This document shows positions 17,621 through 28,343 of a DNA stretch of 64,000 nucleotides, piece after piece. Below the pieces are notes generated by a model. The model was not told the DNA's origin, did not search any database, and was given only the letters and a program-made list of their open reading frames with translations. The stretch spans positions 62,001-126,000 of the forward strand of contig JAHJJX010000021.1 of the NCBI GenBank assembly GCA_018822665.1. The letters are read 5' to 3'. Both the position numbers and the translations under genes were made by a program. The stretch's first letter is position 1. Every line of letters begins with the position of its first letter. The DNA is from a bacterium. GTDB taxonomy: Bacteria > Campylobacterota > Campylobacteria > Campylobacterales > Sulfurimonadaceae.

Positions 17621-19173
17621 TAGTGTGCCCCCTGTGTAGAAGTTTTAGTTATCTCAATACCTTCTATAAGGTTAGGAATTCTTGACTTTGCTTCTTCAGT
17701 AATAGATTTATCATGCATTAACTGAACAATTGATTCAACACTGTTATTGATAGGCTCTAGAATTGGTTTAGGATATACGCCCAGCCAAATAGTAATTATC
17801 GACAATGGAATTAATGCTAAAAGTTCTCTTTTATTTACATCCGGAAGATTTCTATTTTTCTCGTTTGTCACTTTACCGAAAAACATTTTTTTGTATGCCG
17901 CTAGCATATAGATAGCGCCAACAATTATAGCTGCACCGGCTAAGAGGGTAAGTATGTGAGATTGTTTATAAAAACCGAGAAGACTTAAAAATTCTCCAAC
18001 AAAGTTTATTGTTAAGGGCATACCTACCGATGCCATAAGCATCAATCCAAAAATAGTGGCATATCTTGGCATTACAGATGCAAGGCCGCCAAATTCACTC
18101 ATCATCTTCGTATGACGTCTATCATAAATTACACCCACAAGCAAGAACAGTGCACCGGAAACTACACCATGTGCAATCATAAGGAAAATTGAACCGGTGA
18201 TACCTTCAACATTTAATGCAAATGTACCAAGGATAATTACCCCCATATGTGAAACTGAAGAGTAAGCAACAACCTGTTTAATATCTTCTTGAGCATAAGC
18301 AACCATAGCTGTATATATAATCATGATAATAGCTATGATTGCTATCGGGAACATGAAAAATACAGATGCATCCGGAAACATCGGCAAAGAAAAACGAATA
18401 AATGCATAAGTACCCATTTTAAGTAAAATAGCCGCAAGTATTACAGAACCGATAGTTGGAGCCTGCCCGTGAGCGTATGGCAACCATGTGTGAAACGGGA
18501 ACATTGGAACTTTAATAGCAAAACCGACAAAGAAAGCTCCAAATAACCAAAGTTGAAATGTCTCCGGCAAAATCAATCTGTACCAATCAAGAATTGCAAA
18601 ACTCCATACACCTGTCGCCTGATAGTAAAAATATGCCATAAACAACATACCAACAAGCATAACTAATGAACCGGTAAACGTATAAAGGAAAAATTTAATG
18701 GATGCATATATTCTTAAAGGTCCTCCCCATGCACCGATGATATAAAGCATCGGTACGAGTGACAACTCCCAAAAAACATAAAATACTATCGCATCAAGAG
18801 CAGCAAATACACCAACCATAGTCATCTGTAAAAACAGAAGCGTTATTATCATATTTTTCACATTTTTTGTTTCAGTTAAAGAAGCGATACCGATTAAAGT
18901 AAAAAATGAAGCTAATATAATAATAAAGAGCGATATTCCATCTACCCCTAAAATATAATTAATTCCAAATGCAGGTACTAATGGAAGTTGTTCCATAAAC
19001 TGCATGCCAGAAGCATTAGAATCAAAAGAGAACCACAACAATAAAGATAAAGCAAGTTCTATAAATGCTACGGATATACCATAAGCACGGGCACTGTCTT
19101 TGTGAATTACAAATCCAAACATTGCCGCCAAGGCCGGAAAGAAAATTAAAATCGATAAAATATTATCTAACAT
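17620..19173 (-). CDS. nuoM: NADH-quinone oxidoreductase subunit M
   Basis: Antiporter-like subunit of 517 aa with the family segments YVFWELSLVPMLYIIGAWGG (key Glu in helix 5), FHTWLPYAHGQAPT and KQVVAYSSVSHMG. It contributes one proton channel of the membrane arm. Spacing is three bases from nuoL. Confidence 0.97.
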   Translation of the reverse strand: MLDNILSILIFFPALAAMFGFVIHKDSARAYGISVAFIELALSLLLWFSFDSNASGMQFMEQLPLVPAFGINYILGVDGISLFIIILASFFTLIGIASLTETKNVKNMIITLLFLQMTMVGVFAALDAIVFYVFWELSLVPMLYIIGAWGGPLRIYASIKFFLYTFTGSLVMLVGMLFMAYFYYQATGVWSFAILDWYRLILPETFQLWLFGAFFVGFAIKVPMFPFHTWLPYAHGQAPTIGSVILAAILLKMGTYAFIRFSLPMFPDASVFFMFPIAIIAIIMIIYTAMVAYAQEDIKQVVAYSSVSHMGVIILGTFALNVEGITGSIFLMIAHGVVSGALFLLVGVIYDRRHTKMMSEFGGLASVMPRYATIFGLMLMASVGMPLTINFVGEFLSLLGFYKQSHILTLLAGAAIIVGAIYMLAAYKKMFFGKVTNEKNRNLPDVNKRELLALIPLSIITIWLGVYPKPILEPINNSVESIVQLMHDKSITEEAKSRIPNLIEGIEITKTSTQGAH

Positions 19174-19176
19174 CTA

Positions 19177-21084
19177 CTAAACTCCTAAACCTGATAAAAA
19201 TACTTTTATTTCATCAGAATATCTTGCTGCAAGTCCAAAAACTACAGCTAATGACAACAGACCAACCGTACCTGCCACCATCCATTTAAGCATCGTAGAT
19301 AAATTTCCACTTTGCATCTCTCTTGTTTTTTCACCCGTCGCATAAATAGTTTTTGCTATGCCATCTACTGTAGCATCAACAATTTTCATATCAACTTGTT
19401 TCCAGAAAATAGTAGAGAGTTCTCTATATGGCTTCACTAAATACTCTTCATAAAAATACGGAATATAGTACTGGTTAATAAGTATTTTGTAGCATAATCT
19501 TTTTTCCATTGCGGGGTCTTCTTTTGCTACCTGATATTTTTTATATGCATAAGCAATCGCTAGAATAACAAAAAGTTGAGTTCCGATAGTCATAATCCAA
19601 TACGTAAGAGCACTGTGAATATGATATTCTGTGGCTGGCAAAACTTGAGTTACCATTTCAAAGTATGTCATTTTAAATGCACCTGCAATAATTGCAAGTA
19701 TAAGTAAAGGACTCATTGCTATAAGCATAAACTTATATGCTTCATGCGGATGTACACCAAAAAGTTTATATCTCTCTTCACCGTGGAAAACCAAGGCAAC
19801 AAGTCTAAATGAGTAAAAAGCAGTCAAACCGGCAGTAAATAATAATACCGAATAAATTATGTAATGATGTTCTATCATTGCCACTTCAAGAATTAAATCT
19901 TTTGACCAGAATCCGGCAAGAGGATATATACCTGCAAGTGCTACCGAAGCAAGAGTCATCATAATAAATGTGCCCTTCATCACTTTGCGAAGCCCGCCCA
20001 TCTTAAAAGGATCAAGTTCATTATGCATTGCATGCATAACATTACCGGCACCTAAAAACAACAATGCTTTAAAGAATGCGTGTGCCATTAAATGAAACAA
20101 TGCAACCCAGTAAGCACCTAACCCTGCAGCAACAAACATATAGCCTAATTGTGAAAGTGTAGAATATGCGATAATTCTTTTCATATCACGATTCACAAGT
20201 GCCATTGATGCGGCAAAAAGCGCAACGAAAGCACCCAAGCTTGCTATAAACAATCCCACATGCGGTATTAAATCATAAAGCGGATTTGCGCGAACAACCA
20301 GATAAACACCGGCCGTAACCATTGTTGCAGCATGAATCAATGCAGATACAGGAGTTGGGCCTTCCATCGCATCCGCAAGCCATGTATGTAATGGAAACTG
20401 CGCTGATTTACCCATTGCCCCTATAAATAAGAAGATACCCATCCAAGCCAAAATTGCTGTGTCTAGGTGTTGCATCTCTGCAAATGCTTTATCGTATTGT
20501 AAAGTTCCTGTATTCCAGTAAACCAAGAAAATACCGATAAGCATTCCAAGGTCAGCAATACGGTTCATTATAAACGCTTCATTTGCAGCCCATGTAGCAC
20601 TTTCTTTTTCATACCAAAATCCAATAAGAAGCCATGAACAAAGACCGACACCTTCCCAACCAATAAATAAGCCCGCAAAATTATCACTCATAACCAGGAC
20701 CATCATTGAAAAAACGAATGCCGAAAGATAGGAGAAAAATCTATTAAACCCTTTATCGTGATCCATGTATCCAATTGAATATACGTGAACAATGGTGGAA
20801 ACAATCGTTACAACCATCATCATTGTCACAGAAACCTGATCAACGACAAAACCGAACGGTATATACAGATTGCCTGTGGCCATCCAAGTCATCATCTCCA
20901 CATGCACGGCATCTCCGCCCGATAAAATGTGTAGCAACAATATTGTGCTGCTCACGAATGACACAAATAATAGGACGCTAGGTACTACGCCAGCTACAAT
21001 TGTTTTAGGAGATGCACCAAAAAGTGCAGCAAATAACGAACCTGCTAAAGGTGAAAATAGCGCAAGATATAAATATAATTCCAT
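19177..21084 (-). CDS. nuoL: NADH-quinone oxidoreductase subunit L
   Basis: Distal antiporter-like subunit of 635 aa with the long amphipathic lateral helix region near the C terminus. Visible signatures are GWEGVGLCSWLLIGFW (helix-5 Glu), FPLHTWLADAMEGPTPVSALIHAATMV (partial; the HTWL and SALIHA parts are diagnostic) and KRIIAYSTLSQLGY. It starts four bases after nuoK. Confidence 0.97.
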   Translation of the reverse strand: MELYLYLALFSPLAGSLFAALFGASPKTIVAGVVPSVLLFVSFVSSTILLLHILSGGDAVHVEMMTWMATGNLYIPFGFVVDQVSVTMMMVVTIVSTIVHVYSIGYMDHDKGFNRFFSYLSAFVFSMMVLVMSDNFAGLFIGWEGVGLCSWLLIGFWYEKESATWAANEAFIMNRIADLGMLIGIFLVYWNTGTLQYDKAFAEMQHLDTAILAWMGIFLFIGAMGKSAQFPLHTWLADAMEGPTPVSALIHAATMVTAGVYLVVRANPLYDLIPHVGLFIASLGAFVALFAASMALVNRDMKRIIAYSTLSQLGYMFVAAGLGAYWVALFHLMAHAFFKALLFLGAGNVMHAMHNELDPFKMGGLRKVMKGTFIMMTLASVALAGIYPLAGFWSKDLILEVAMIEHHYIIYSVLLFTAGLTAFYSFRLVALVFHGEERYKLFGVHPHEAYKFMLIAMSPLLILAIIAGAFKMTYFEMVTQVLPATEYHIHSALTYWIMTIGTQLFVILAIAYAYKKYQVAKEDPAMEKRLCYKILINQYYIPYFYEEYLVKPYRELSTIFWKQVDMKIVDATVDGIAKTIYATGEKTREMQSGNLSTMLKWMVAGTVGLLSLAVVFGLAARYSDEIKVFLSGLGV

Positions 21085-21088
21085 ACTT

Positions 21089-21397
21089 CTATCCTCTCAT
21101 TGTTGACATTTTGTCAAGGTTAATATTTCCGTGGCGCTTATGCCAAACAATTAATAAACCAAGGCCTACGGCAACCTCTGACGCTGCTATCGCAATTACA
21201 AAAAATGCAAACAGCTGACCAGTTAAATCACCGTAGTAGTGTGAAATCGCAGCAAAAGCTATATTAACGGAGTTTAATAAAATCTCAGTTGCGAAAAATA
21301 ATAAAAGAAGATTCTTACGTCGCATCACGCCAAACAATCCAATTGCAAACAAAATAGTTGACAATACAAGATAATGAGTAAGTCCTATTTCTATCAT
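21089..21397 (-). CDS. nuoK: NADH-quinone oxidoreductase subunit K
   Basis: A 102-aa three-helix subunit (MrpC-like) with the two conserved membrane glutamates in FATEILLNSVN and AASEVAVGLG. These residues line the hydrophilic axis of the membrane arm. It overlaps nuoJ by four bases. Confidence 0.95.
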   Translation of the reverse strand: MIEIGLTHYLVLSTILFAIGLFGVMRRKNLLLLFFATEILLNSVNIAFAAISHYYGDLTGQLFAFFVIAIAASEVAVGLGLLIVWHKRHGNINLDKMSTMRG

Positions 21398-21960
21398 GAG
21401 CGTACCTTTTCATTTTTTTCAGCTTCAATCTCTTCATCACTCATAAGAGTAAGAGATAAATCCATTTTTTTACCAGCCAATACAATGCCCGAAATCATTG
21501 CAACAAGCAACATTACCGCTGCAACTTCAAAAGGAACCAAATACTTTGTAAAAAGAACCATACCAATTTCTTGAGTATTCCCAGCACCTGCAACCATTGG
21601 ATAAAGAGCGGTTATATTATTTGAAACCATTGGCACGGCAAAGATAACAACAATTAAAATTGCAGCTAAAATACTTAAACCCAAAATTATCGCCTTGTTT
21701 CCCTGCTTTTCTTTTACATCCCTCGTGGTATCAAAAAACATCATTCCGAATGCATAAAGGGCCATCACGGCGCCTGAGTAAACAACGATTTGAATCGCAC
21801 CTAAAAAGTCAGCACCTAGAATAAAGAAAAATGCCGATATAAAAATCATTCCCGCCGCTAATGCCGTTATGGCATATAACGCTTGCGATGTTGTTACTGT
21901 TATATAAAACATCGCTATCGTTAAAAAAGCAAACAAATAAAAAGCAATAGCTTCAAACAT
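21394..21960 (-). CDS. nuoJ: NADH-quinone oxidoreductase subunit J
   Basis: A 188-aa five-helix subunit with the conserved GAIQIVVYSGAVMALYAF segment, the pi-bulge helix of complex I. The C terminus is a short charged tail. It lies 11 bases after nuoI and overlaps nuoK. Confidence 0.95.
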   Translation of the reverse strand: MFEAIAFYLFAFLTIAMFYITVTTSQALYAITALAAGMIFISAFFFILGADFLGAIQIVVYSGAVMALYAFGMMFFDTTRDVKEKQGNKAIILGLSILAAILIVVIFAVPMVSNNITALYPMVAGAGNTQEIGMVLFTKYLVPFEVAAVMLLVAMISGIVLAGKKMDLSLTLMSDEEIEAEKNEKVRS

Positions 21961-21971
21961 AACCCAACTCC

Positions 21972-22586
21972 TTAATATGCTAGAGGTGTTTTTTTAACAC
22001 GCTCATCTTCATGTGGTGTAATAGCACCAAAACCTTCAAACTCTAACTGATTGCCAGATTTAAGTTTGTCAATTGGCGTTAACATATCTTCATACATTAC
22101 AAAATGCTCTCTTTGTTCAGATGCATTTTCATATCTTCCACCGTGTGTAATTGCAAGTTCAGGACAAACCTCAGCACAATATCCACAAAAGATACAGCGA
22201 CCTAGATTAATGCTATATTCACTTACTTCTTTACGAGAATTTTCATCTATCCTTGTATCCATTTGAATACAATTGGAAATACAAATCTTTTCACAAAGCC
22301 CACAACCGATACATCTCTCGGTTCCAGACTCCCATAATCTTTTCATCTCATGAACAGCACGGTATCTTGGGCCTATAGGCATTTTTTCAGCTGGATATTG
22401 AATAGTATGAATATCAAACTTTATCATCTCTCTTAATACTACCCAAAGGCCAACAAAAAGCTCCCCCCTAAAAGTTCTTTTGACAACTCTTTTAAACTTT
22501 CCCCATCCATCGGTCGGATAATCTTCAATATCTACTAAAAAGTAGCCATTGCTAACATTTCTGTTGTTAAATTGCTCATTTTTCAT
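21972..22586 (-). CDS. nuoI: NADH-quinone oxidoreductase subunit I
   Basis: Two 4Fe-4S clusters (N6a and N6b) are bound by [15 protein letters not shown] and [12 protein letters not shown], relaying electrons from NuoG to NuoB. The length of 204 aa is typical. The first motif reads CISNC where most NuoI have C-x3-CP, a small variation seen in this lineage. It lies between nuoH and nuoJ. Confidence 0.96.
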   Translation of the reverse strand: MKNEQFNNRNVSNGYFLVDIEDYPTDGWGKFKRVVKRTFRGELFVGLWVVLREMIKFDIHTIQYPAEKMPIGPRYRAVHEMKRLWESGTERCIGCGLCEKICISNCIQMDTRIDENSRKEVSEYSINLGRCIFCGYCAEVCPELAITHGGRYENASEQREHFVMYEDMLTPIDKLKSGNQLEFEGFGAITPHEDERVKKTPLAY

Positions 22587-22596
22587 TCATATCCCC

Positions 22597-23586
22597 TTAA
22601 AACATCATAACTAAGCCAGTGATAACTATGTTAATCACTGCTATCGGCATTAGTACTTTCCAGCATAACCACATCAATTGGTCTGGTCTTACATCTGGCC
22701 ACGCAGCTCTTGTCCATAAGAAAAAGAAAAAGAAAAATGACATCTTAGCAAGCAAACCTAACGCTCCAAGCAAACTACCGTCTCCATATCCACCTAAGAA
22801 AAGCAATGGAATAACAAATGAAATAAAGAACATATTTGCATATTCGCCAATAAAAAATAATCCCCATCTCATACCGGAGTATTCTGTACCGAAACCATCA
22901 ATAATCTCATGGTCATTTGCAATAAGGTGAAACGGCGTACGACCGGTTTCAGCAAATGCAGCTATCCAGAATAAAACAAAGGCAACAGGCTGAGACCAAA
23001 TTATCCAATCTCCAATTCCCCCCGCCTGATATTCATTAAAATCTATAAGAGATAATGAACCAACCATCATGATTGGGGCGAGAATGGATAAACCTGTTAC
23101 TACCTCATAAGAGATAAATACAGCAGCACCACGGGCAGCGGAAAGTAAAGAGAACTTATTTGCCGAAGCCATACCACCGAGAAGCGGTCCATACAAACCT
23201 ACTCCCATAATTCCAAGTATATATAAAATACCAATATTTATATCAGCAACAATTGGATGAACCGTATATCCAAAAAGTGTAAACTGTGGTAAAAAAGGTA
23301 TTGCTGCGGCTGCCATAAATGCGGTCGCTGCAGTAATAACAGGCGCAATTTTAAAAATACGACTAACAACATTTGTCGGAATAATATCCTCTTTTGTAAA
23401 TAGTTTTATACCATCTGCAGCAACTTGTAATAATCCGTAAGGTCCAACATACATCGGCCCTAAACGACGCTGCATAAATGCAAGAACTTTTCTTTCAAAA
23501 TAAGTTCCAATACCTGCTAAAGCAGAAAATATGAGTAAAATAACTACGACTTTTATAACCGTCTCAATTAAATATGCTGTATCCAT
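22597..23586 (-). CDS. nuoH: NADH-quinone oxidoreductase subunit H
   Basis: The 329-aa subunit links the membrane and peripheral arms and shapes the quinone tunnel. Family signatures are ERKVLAFMQRRLGPMYVGPYG, AETGRTPFHLIAND with the nearby Glu/Asp-rich loop, and TRAAWPDVRPDQLMWLCWK in the C-terminal part. The spacing to nuoG is three bases. Confidence 0.97.
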   Translation of the reverse strand: MDTAYLIETVIKVVVILLIFSALAGIGTYFERKVLAFMQRRLGPMYVGPYGLLQVAADGIKLFTKEDIIPTNVVSRIFKIAPVITAATAFMAAAAIPFLPQFTLFGYTVHPIVADINIGILYILGIMGVGLYGPLLGGMASANKFSLLSAARGAAVFISYEVVTGLSILAPIMMVGSLSLIDFNEYQAGGIGDWIIWSQPVAFVLFWIAAFAETGRTPFHLIANDHEIIDGFGTEYSGMRWGLFFIGEYANMFFISFVIPLLFLGGYGDGSLLGALGLLAKMSFFFFFFLWTRAAWPDVRPDQLMWLCWKVLMPIAVINIVITGLVMMF

Positions 23587-23589
23587 ATG

Positions 23590-26085
23590 TTACACCTTTT
23601 GAATCGAAGCTGTTGCAAAGCGGTATGAGCTAAACAGAGCCTCTGAGTTTATTTTAGAATCAAATGTCGGTATGCACGCCACATCGCCAGTAATTTTATT
23701 ATCACTTATAATATGAAGCACTAACTCGCCATTATCATTTTTAATGCGTACACTATCCCCTGCATTTAGTTCAGATTTACTTAGATATTCTTCACTCATA
23801 TAAACACCGCCCTGCGTCTTAAGAAGAGTAGTTTTATTCGTAAATGGAGTAAATTGTCTTACAGGATTTACAAGATATATTAGCGTTCCTTCAAGTTTAT
23901 CATCACTTATTGCTTCTACGCCCTCATCACCACTGAGCTCAATACTTCTATTTTCCAATAAGTACCCTCTTCTTTCAGTACCATCATTCTCATAATGATT
24001 TGGAAGATTATCAAATTGTTCAGATTTAAAGCCTGCATTTTTCGGTAACAAAGCTGTATATTCAATTACATGTTCTGCGCTCAAACCTAGTGCATTTGCA
24101 ATATCATTTAACTCATAGCCAAAATATGCCAATGCCGCATTTGTTGGATTAACACGCTTGTTAATACTCGTTAAAGTTCCCTCTTGCTGATTCATAGCCG
24201 GCATATCCAAGTCGCATTCGCTTGCATCCCCAAGTGCTGACAACGTAAAATCACCTTTAGTATTGTAGCCTATTGTATAAGCGCCTACATTATCATCAAG
24301 TTCACATATTAATGCAACACCTAATGAATTTGTCAATGGAGGAATCATCGTAACTTCAAATGCGCTGTACTTTTCAATAAGGGCAACTAAACGCGCTAAA
24401 TTTCTTGAATTTGGATGCGTATATAAATCCGGTCCTACTATAAGAGCGAATACATCTTTTTTCTTTAAGTTTTTATCTAACTCTTCTTCAAATTTTGAAT
24501 CCGCATTTACTAATGATAAAAGACGATTTTCATCAACCTTTACCTCTTTAGATACTTTTTTAGAAACCATAGAAGATTTTTCCTCTTCTACTTCCTCATC
24601 TTCACCGGTTTCTTCATTCTTCTTCATAACTTTAACAATTTCAGTCACTTTTTCTTTTACAGTTTCTTCAACAGTTATAGTTTTCTTTGAATGAAAAGAT
24701 GCTAAATACTCAAGAATTGCTGTAGGTAATTTTGATTTATCTGCAAATAAATCAAGTATCAGGTACAAAACTGCCTCTTCTTGCAAAGGCGCATGGTTTA
24801 CGCTCATAATACTTTTGCCCATTCCCTCTATGATAGGATCCCCAACAGGGTGAAAATAAAGTCCTGCACCTTTGTTTATCGTCATGGAGTTGTTGAGGGC
24901 ATATCTTGCATTGGGATTATCACTTTTAAGTGCCCCGCCAACAGAAATAACAAAATTAGAATTGTGAACTACTTTTAAGTCGCTTCCATAAAGAGATGTT
25001 CCGCTAATTTCACTATAATCTTTCAAGAATGTTTGAAAAGATTTTGCTTCCTTATTTACAAGTTTGTATCCATTTTTCTCTTTTAAGGACTGCAGTAAAT
25101 ATGCCTCTTCATTCGTGATAGTTGAAGTAAATTTAATAGTATCCGCTTTTTTGAAAGCTTCTAAGGCGCTAGCGAAAGCTTTTTCATCTTTGCCTGCTAC
25201 TCTATTTTCATAGTCAAATCCGTAACGTCCTGCGCCGCATAAAGAAACGTAGTTCCATTCATTCATAACACGGTAAATTTTATTTTCAGGATTTTCAATA
25301 CTAGTGTGCTTAACATCATAAGAGATTTGGCATCCTGCTGCGCAATGTCCGCAGGTAGCAGGTATTTGTTTTAATTCCCAGGAGTTTGATTTGTACATAA
25401 AATCTGTGTCTACTAAAGCACCGACAGGACACACTGCCGCACATTCGCCACAAGAGGTACAATCAAGCATCTCTTCGCCGGAGGTTAAGCCAATTACTGA
25501 TTTATTAAGCTTATTCCACATGCTGTATGCATCTTTTGGCATTGTATCTTTATACTCCGCACTAAGCGCCTCTGAACCACGGGCTACTGTTTTAAGCGAG
25601 TTATCACCAATCATATCTTTACATGCTGTAACACATCTCTCACAAACAATACATAAACCCGGATCGTAATGAATATGTCCCCAATCTTTAGAGCTTCTAT
25701 CAACATCTTTGATAGAATAATTCTGTGAATCTACACCAATTTCTAAAGTATAGTTTTGCAGTTCGCATTCTCCAGATTGGTCACACACGCCGCATTGGAG
25801 CGGGTGGTTAACATCATAAACTTCCATTATTGCGCGTCTTTCAGCTTCAATAGTTTGCGTTGATGTTGTTATACTCATACCGTCTTTAGCTTTGGCATTA
25901 CACGCATACACTTGTTTACCGTCTGCCTCAACAAGACAGATACGGCAAGCAAGTGTAGGACTGCATCTTGTTAAATAACATATAGCTGGAATAAAAATAT
26001 CATTTGCACGAGCGGCATTTAAAATATACTCGCCCTCTTGCGTCTGTACTTCTCTTCCGTCAATGTTTATAGTAATTTTACTCAT
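23590..26085 (-). CDS. nuoG: NADH-quinone oxidoreductase subunit G, copy adjacent to nuoH
   Basis: An 831-aa iron-sulfur protein with the N-terminal 2Fe-2S ferredoxin domain (CYLTRCSPTLACRIC), the His-Cys3 motif HPLQCGVCDQSGEC, two 4Fe-4S sites (CIVCERCVTAC and CTSCGECAAVCP) and the CGHCAAGC...SLCGAGRYG site that starts the molybdopterin-oxidoreductase-like domain. A charged Glu/Lys-rich insert (about residues 478-530) is missing from the 750-aa neighbour. Two NuoG in tandem is unusual. It overlaps the upstream NuoG-like gene by eight bases. Confidence 0.92.
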   Translation of the reverse strand: MSKITINIDGREVQTQEGEYILNAARANDIFIPAICYLTRCSPTLACRICLVEADGKQVYACNAKAKDGMSITTSTQTIEAERRAIMEVYDVNHPLQCGVCDQSGECELQNYTLEIGVDSQNYSIKDVDRSSKDWGHIHYDPGLCIVCERCVTACKDMIGDNSLKTVARGSEALSAEYKDTMPKDAYSMWNKLNKSVIGLTSGEEMLDCTSCGECAAVCPVGALVDTDFMYKSNSWELKQIPATCGHCAAGCQISYDVKHTSIENPENKIYRVMNEWNYVSLCGAGRYGFDYENRVAGKDEKAFASALEAFKKADTIKFTSTITNEEAYLLQSLKEKNGYKLVNKEAKSFQTFLKDYSEISGTSLYGSDLKVVHNSNFVISVGGALKSDNPNARYALNNSMTINKGAGLYFHPVGDPIIEGMGKSIMSVNHAPLQEEAVLYLILDLFADKSKLPTAILEYLASFHSKKTITVEETVKEKVTEIVKVMKKNEETGEDEEVEEEKSSMVSKKVSKEVKVDENRLLSLVNADSKFEEELDKNLKKKDVFALIVGPDLYTHPNSRNLARLVALIEKYSAFEVTMIPPLTNSLGVALICELDDNVGAYTIGYNTKGDFTLSALGDASECDLDMPAMNQQEGTLTSINKRVNPTNAALAYFGYELNDIANALGLSAEHVIEYTALLPKNAGFKSEQFDNLPNHYENDGTERRGYLLENRSIELSGDEGVEAISDDKLEGTLIYLVNPVRQFTPFTNKTTLLKTQGGVYMSEEYLSKSELNAGDSVRIKNDNGELVLHIISDNKITGDVACIPTFDSKINSEALFSSYRFATASIQKV
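25514..25524 (-). repeat. One-mismatch DUS-like 11-mer, inside nuoG
   Basis: Reads aGCATGTGGAA on the minus strand (first G changed). Listed as a near match. Confidence 0.4.
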
Positions 26086-28330
26086 GTACTACTCTCATTA
26101 TTTTGGATTTTTCAAATCTATATCTACTGGCATCTACAACATCATCAAAAGTAGGATTTAATGCTATTGTCCCTTTTAGATTATTATCTAGTTTAAAATC
26201 TCTTGTAATCATCTTAGAGCCAAATCTTATTTCAACTCTGTCCCCATCAGAAATTTTTGCACACGCTGCAAACTGAGCTGAACCCCTCAGCGCAGTATCT
26301 TTTTCAAGCTGTTTAGCTATATTTGTATAGGCATTAAACTGTAAAACAGGATTTGAATTATATATTACAGTGCCATTAAACTCCGGTAAGTCCTCTATGG
26401 ATTCCAGTTCACCGCTTATGCTGCATTCAACTTCATCAAGAAGATAACCTCTCACGTCATCTCCAAGAGGAGAAAGATAATTCTCTAAAGAATCAAAGTT
26501 AAGATTCTTAAAGCCTGATTTAGGATTGAGCATACTTGTATAATCAATAGTATTTTTGCTATTGATTCCACATGCCGAAGCTAAATCATTTAAAGTATAT
26601 CCATCAAAAGAGACAGACACATTTGTTGGCAGCACTCTATTGTCTATACTTACAAAAGTCCCCTCTTGTTGATTGAGTGCGGGAACTGCAAGATTTGCAA
26701 ATTTTAATGAAGAGATTAAAAAATTACCCCTTGCATTGTATCCGACTACATCAATAATATCTTCATCTTTATCTAATTCTGCAATAAGAGATACACCAAG
26801 TGTATTTACTTCATTTGGCACAACAACCAAAGAGAATGTAGTGTATTTTTCAATCAATGCAGCTAGTTTGGCAATATTTAAGGCTCTATCATGAGCAATG
26901 AGATCATTTCCTATAATTAAAATGCGGTTCTTTGCTCTTGAAAATGATTTCATCATCTGTAAAATTTCTTCATGTCCAATGTTGCTTTCGGCTTCAAGAT
27001 AACCTAAATCAAGTTCATTAAAAAATGCTCTCTCTGCATCTGATAAATCTGCTTCTTGAAGTATTGCGTTTGCCAAAAGTGCTAAAACACCCTCTTCCGT
27101 TCCGACTTCATATTTCATAAATTGAGTTACGGTATTTTGCAGCAATGCGTCTTCAAGAGGGTGTGCATATACTATTTTGGCTCCATTATGCTTTCTGGCC
27201 GTTGTAATCGCATATCTCACACCAGGATTATCCGTAGCTATTCTTGTGCCGATAACAATAATCGCATCTGCTTGTTTAATTGCGTCTAGAGAACCGCTAT
27301 GGTGCTTTTTACCACTAACACTGCTATAAGAATTCATAAACTCTTGGAACTTTCTAGCATCTTCATTAAATAACTGAATTCCAAGTTTTTCTTTTAAAAG
27401 TTGCAATATATGTGCTTCTTCATTTGTTATCATTGAGGAAAAACGGATAGCTTTTGCATTTTTTAAAGCATCAACAGCCTTAACGAAAGCGTTTTCATCT
27501 TTAAGTGCTCTGTTTTCAAAATCAAAACCAAATCGCCCTGCACCACACAAAGATGTAAATTCAAAATTATTTTTTACTCTGAAAATAGATTCAAACCCAT
27601 TATCAATTCCTGAATATTTTGTTTCATATTCCAAAGAGCACCCTGCCGAACAGTGTGCGCACGTAGCCGGTACACGACGAAGTTCCCAAGCATTTGCACT
27701 ATACTGAAAGTTTGAACTCACAAGCGCGCCAACCGGACAAACTGCGATACATTCACCACAAAAAGTACAATCAAGCGTATCGGCATTTTTAGGAATTATG
27801 GTGGAACTGTATCCGCCAAACTTGACATCAATCGCATCATCACCGATGACTTCATTACAAACGTGAACACATTTTTCACATAAAATACACAAAGACGGAT
27901 CATAATTAATCAGTCCCCAATGTTCAATTTTACGAGCTTGGTCGCGCGCTGTAAAGTTTTGCTGAGCAACACCAAACTCTAAAGTTTTATTTTGAAGGTC
28001 ACACTCTCCAGATTTGTCACACACGCCACATTCTAAAGGATGGTTCACATCATAAAGCTTCATAATATTGATTCGTTCATTTTCAAGTTCTTTTGAATTT
28101 GTCGTAATCTCTATTCCCTCAATAGGAGGAGTGTTACAACTCAAAACGAATCCATTTACATCTTTGGCTTCAACCACACACATACGACACGATGCACACG
28201 GAGTAGTTTTAGATATGTAACACATTGTTGGTATATAGATGCCATTTTTTCGGGCTACACTTAGAATAGTTTCGCCTTTTTTAGCTTCAACTTGGATACC
28301 GTCAATTTTAAAATTAATCAAATCATTCAT
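26078..28330 (-). CDS. nuoG: NADH-quinone oxidoreductase subunit G, second tandem copy
   Basis: A 750-aa NuoG homologue with the same metal sites as its neighbour: CYISKTTPCASCRMC, HPLECGVCDKSGEC, CILCEKCVHVC, CTFCGECIAVCP and CAHCSAGC...SLCGAGRFG. It follows the NuoF/GltD-like flavoprotein by 13 bases. Conserved architecture but clear divergence suggests an old duplication in which both copies stay functional. One copy might be the structural complex I subunit and the other part of an input module for another donor. An exact 11-mer repeat lies at 26566-26576. Confidence 0.9.
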   Translation of the reverse strand: MNDLINFKIDGIQVEAKKGETILSVARKNGIYIPTMCYISKTTPCASCRMCVVEAKDVNGFVLSCNTPPIEGIEITTNSKELENERINIMKLYDVNHPLECGVCDKSGECDLQNKTLEFGVAQQNFTARDQARKIEHWGLINYDPSLCILCEKCVHVCNEVIGDDAIDVKFGGYSSTIIPKNADTLDCTFCGECIAVCPVGALVSSNFQYSANAWELRRVPATCAHCSAGCSLEYETKYSGIDNGFESIFRVKNNFEFTSLCGAGRFGFDFENRALKDENAFVKAVDALKNAKAIRFSSMITNEEAHILQLLKEKLGIQLFNEDARKFQEFMNSYSSVSGKKHHSGSLDAIKQADAIIVIGTRIATDNPGVRYAITTARKHNGAKIVYAHPLEDALLQNTVTQFMKYEVGTEEGVLALLANAILQEADLSDAERAFFNELDLGYLEAESNIGHEEILQMMKSFSRAKNRILIIGNDLIAHDRALNIAKLAALIEKYTTFSLVVVPNEVNTLGVSLIAELDKDEDIIDVVGYNARGNFLISSLKFANLAVPALNQQEGTFVSIDNRVLPTNVSVSFDGYTLNDLASACGINSKNTIDYTSMLNPKSGFKNLNFDSLENYLSPLGDDVRGYLLDEVECSISGELESIEDLPEFNGTVIYNSNPVLQFNAYTNIAKQLEKDTALRGSAQFAACAKISDGDRVEIRFGSKMITRDFKLDNNLKGTIALNPTFDDVVDASRYRFEKSKIMRVVHE
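26566..26576 (-). repeat. DUS-like 11-mer, inside the second nuoG
   Basis: Exact copy in the coding orientation, read as Ala-Cys-Gly, a different codon frame from the Pro-His-Ala sites. Confidence 0.7.
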
Positions 28331-28343
28331 ATATCCAACTCCC

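Noticed and set aside
20896-20906. CTCCACATGCA in nuoL as another motif copy
   Set aside because: Two mismatches; consistent with chance in coding DNA.
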